Positions 62,023 through 64,000 of a stretch of DNA of 64,000 nucleotides are shown here, piece after piece. Below the pieces are notes generated by a model. That model searched no databases. It had not been told where the DNA came from and saw only the letters and a program-made list of their open reading frames with translations. This DNA comes from Desulfuromonas sp. TF (GTDB taxonomy: Bacteria > Desulfobacterota > Desulfuromonadia > Desulfuromonadales > ATBO01). Location: contig NZ_KI421413.1 of the NCBI RefSeq assembly GCF_000472285.1, positions 181,167-245,166 on the forward strand. Reading direction: 5' to 3'. Every line of letters begins with the position of its first letter. The first letter of the stretch is position 1. Made by a program: the position numbers and the translations under genes.

Positions 62023-63003
62023 TTACCAGCGAATAAGGGCTGAAGCCCAGGTGAAACCACCGCCAAAGGCATCAAAGAGAATGATGTCCCCTTCCTTGAT
62101 CATGCCCTTGCGGTTGGCTTCGTCAAGAGCTATGGGGATGGAGGCTCCGGAAGTGTTCCCGAAACGGTCGACATTGATGTAGACCTGCTCATCGGAGAAA
62201 CCCAGCCTTTTAGCCGTGGCCTCCAGTATGCGCCGGTTGGCCTGATGGGGAATGAACAGGTCGATGTCAGAAGTAGACATGCCGTTGGCTTCGATGGCTT
62301 CAACCGCCACTTCATGCAAGGAGCGAACCGCCACCTTGAAAACTTCGTTGCCCTGCATTTTCAGAAAGGGAAGACGATCCTTTATGCCTCCATCGGAAGC
62401 GGGAAATCGCGAGCCGAATCCAGGCTGGTGGAGAAGCTCCCAAAAGGAACCGTCGGCATGCAGATGTGTGGAAAGAACGCCGCTATCCCCCTCCTGCCCT
62501 TCCAGAACCACCGCCCCGGCTCCGTCGCCGAAAAGAACACAGGTGTTGCGATCCTGCCAGTCGACGATCCGCGAGAGAATCTCGGCGCCGATAACCAGGG
62601 CCTTCTTGCTCGCCCCCGTCTCGATACGCTTGACGGCGCAGTCGAGGGCATAGACGAACCCGCTGCAGGCAGCCGAAACGTCGAAAGCCGCACACCCTCT
62701 GATACCAAGGTTATTCTGAACAAGGCAGGCTGTGGCAGGCCAGGGGAAATCTCCGGTGATCGTCCCGACGACGATGAGATCGATTTCCTGCGGGTCGACG
62801 CCGGCCATGGCTAAAGCCTGGCGCGCCGCCGCGGTGGCCAGATCCGAGGTGAACTCGCCTTCGGCTGCCAGGTGACGCTCGCGAATGCCGGTCCGGGTGA
62901 CTATCCATTCATCGGACGTATCGACCATCTCTTCCAGATCGGAATTGGTGAGGATTCTTTCAGGTATGCAGGATCCGGTCCCTATGATGCGTGCTCTTTT
63001 CAA
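62023..63003 (-). CDS. fabH: Beta-ketoacyl-ACP synthase III
   Basis: 326 residues. The active-site Cys is in DVSAACSGFVYALDCA, His in DLFIPHQANRRI, and Asn in FGNTSGASIPIAL. It starts fatty-acid synthesis from acyl-CoA and malonyl-ACP. It lies 10 bases after plsX. Confidence 0.97.
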   Translation of the reverse strand: MKRARIIGTGSCIPERILTNSDLEEMVDTSDEWIVTRTGIRERHLAAEGEFTSDLATAAARQALAMAGVDPQEIDLIVVGTITGDFPWPATACLVQNNLGIRGCAAFDVSAACSGFVYALDCAVKRIETGASKKALVIGAEILSRIVDWQDRNTCVLFGDGAGAVVLEGQEGDSGVLSTHLHADGSFWELLHQPGFGSRFPASDGGIKDRLPFLKMQGNEVFKVAVRSLHEVAVEAIEANGMSTSDIDLFIPHQANRRILEATAKRLGFSDEQVYINVDRFGNTSGASIPIALDEANRKGMIKEGDIILFDAFGGGFTWASALIRW

Positions 63004-63013
63004 AAGTACTCCT

Positions 63014-64000
63014 CTAAACGGGCATTTCGCCCTGCCGATTTCCGTCAGGCTTCTCGGGTAACGACTTCAAGGTCGGTTCACCGGTATCCTCCTGGAGCAG
63101 AACGGCAAGTTTTTCATTCACCTTTTTGGCAACGTTCTCGTGAGCCTGATGCACGGCATTCATAATGGCGCGAGAGTTGGAGCCACCGTGACAGATCATA
63201 GCGGTGCCTGCAATGCCGAGCAACGGAGCGCCGCCATATTCGGCGTAATCGACCTTTTTCTTGAAGGCTCGAAAGGCGGAACGAGCCAGGAAATACCCTA
63301 ATTTGGCCATGAACCGTTGGCTGATCTCCCTGCGCAGCATGGTTCCAATACCATCTGCGAGACCTTCGGCGACCTTGAGAACGACATTACCGACAAAACC
63401 GTCACAGACCACCACGTCGGCAGATCCATTAAATACGTCCCGACCTTCGATGTACCCGACGTAATTGAAAGACGAGCCCTTGAGGAGACGGTGGGCTTCC
63501 CGGGTCAGATCGTTCCCCTTGCTTTCTTCCTCGCCATTGGACAGAAGTCCGACCCTGGGGCTCTTCTTGCCGAGGACATGACGGGCATAGACTGAGCCCA
63601 TGAGTGCGAACTGAGCCAGATGGGAGGGTTTGCAATCCACATTGCCTCCCACATCGAGAACCAGCGTCTGATCCTTGAGGTTGGGCATGATGGTAGCAAT
63701 TGCCGGACGGTCGATCCCCCGTATACGCTTCAGAACCACCATGCCCGCAGCCATGGTCGCTCCGGAGTTTCCGGCACTGACTACTGCCTGGGCCTCCCCT
63801 TTTGCGGCCAGTTCGAAAGCCACCCGAATCGAGGAGTCTTTTTTCTTCCGAACGGCATCGGATGGCGAATCGTGCATCCCCACCACTTCACTGGCGTGAT
63901 GAATGGTGATCACCAATCCGTCGGTGCGGTGTTTGCAAAGCTCTTCTTCGATCCGTTTGCGGTCGCCGACCAGAATGACAGCAATGCCCCAACGCCGGGC
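63014..64000 (-). CDS. plsX: Phosphate acyltransferase PlsX (5' end outside the window)
   Basis: 329 codons are visible and the frame runs to the right edge, so the first residues (the MDAMGGD start) are missing. Conserved blocks are [30 protein letters not shown] and [13 protein letters not shown]. PlsX makes acyl-phosphate from acyl-ACP for phospholipid synthesis. An internal GTG at 63916 is not the true start because coding continues upstream ([14 protein letters not shown]). It leads the plsX-fabHDG-acpP-fabF series. Confidence 0.96.
   Translation of the reverse strand, partial: ARRWGIAVILVGDRKRIEEELCKHRTDGLVITIHHASEVVGMHDSPSDAVRKKKDSSIRVAFELAAKGEAQAVVSAGNSGATMAAGMVVLKRIRGIDRPAIATIMPNLKDQTLVLDVGGNVDCKPSHLAQFALMGSVYARHVLGKKSPRVGLLSNGEEESKGNDLTREAHRLLKGSSFNYVGYIEGRDVFNGSADVVVCDGFVGNVVLKVAEGLADGIGTMLRREISQRFMAKLGYFLARSAFRAFKKKVDYAEYGGAPLLGIAGTAMICHGGSNSRAIMNAVHQAHENVAKKVNEKLAVLLQEDTGEPTLKSLPEKPDGNRQGEMPV

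Overview
The window is GC-rich, densely coded bacterial chromosome. Gene content and order point to an anaerobic deltaproteobacterium of the Desulfuromonadales/Geobacter group: a seven-heme cytochrome c beside Rieske and b-type cytochrome subunits, a lexA-imuB-dnaE2 mutagenesis cassette, rpoS behind a surE-pcm-nlpD block, and the run plsX-fabHDG-acpP-fabF-rpiB-glyA-comEB-nrdR-ribDEBAH-nusB. This assignment is inferred from reading the sequence; no database search was run. There are no rRNA genes, insertion sequences, prophage or CRISPR arrays.

Positions 1-31,800 are accessory and mixed-strand. On the left, a YHS-type copper P-ATPase (cut by the window edge) lies behind a VKOR/SPW-type membrane protein. 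A GH15 glucoamylase-like enzyme, an SH3/anchor protein, a cupin, a FadL-type porin and a hybrid histidine kinase follow. A minus-strand operon then encodes a quinol-oxidising complex: seven-heme cytochrome c, Rieske protein, b6-like cytochrome b and a PCYCGC-type secreted protein. After a lipoprotein and a methyltransferase comes a CusCBA copper/silver efflux operon ending in a His/Met-rich periplasmic protein. The rest of this part holds an M1-like peptidase with a ChaN-type protein, an isolated gspA-gspB pair, an alpha-glucan phosphorylase, a 57-residue membrane protein, TesB thioesterase, a DUF364 protein and two small envelope proteins.

Positions 32,400-37,550 carry the SOS-type cassette lexA-imuB-dnaE2. 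It has a well-formed promoter whose spacer contains a direct repeat that could be the operator. A tRNA-Arg(CCU) gene with its own promoter and terminator follows.

Positions 37,600-64,000 are core housekeeping genes, all on the minus strand. In transcription order from the right edge: fatty-acid synthesis (plsX, fabH, fabD, fabG, acpP, fabF), rpiB, a terminator, then glyA, comEB, nrdR, the riboflavin genes, nusB, a stand-alone M17 N-terminal-domain protein and hom. Next come tRNA-Val(GAC) and the translation operon thrS-infC-rpmI-rplT-pheS-pheT, then ihfA, merR, surE, pcm, yqaA, nlpD, rpoS and apt. infC appears to start at ATA, and several hairpins lie at regulatory junctions (tRNA-Val/thrS, rplT/pheS, acpP/fabF, rpiB/glyA).

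I did not find an obviously new multigene system. The best leads are the lexA2 promoter repeat and the imuA-less cassette, the seven-heme quinol-oxidising complex with its PCYCGC partner, and a stem-loop element placed on the stop codons of two neighbouring genes.
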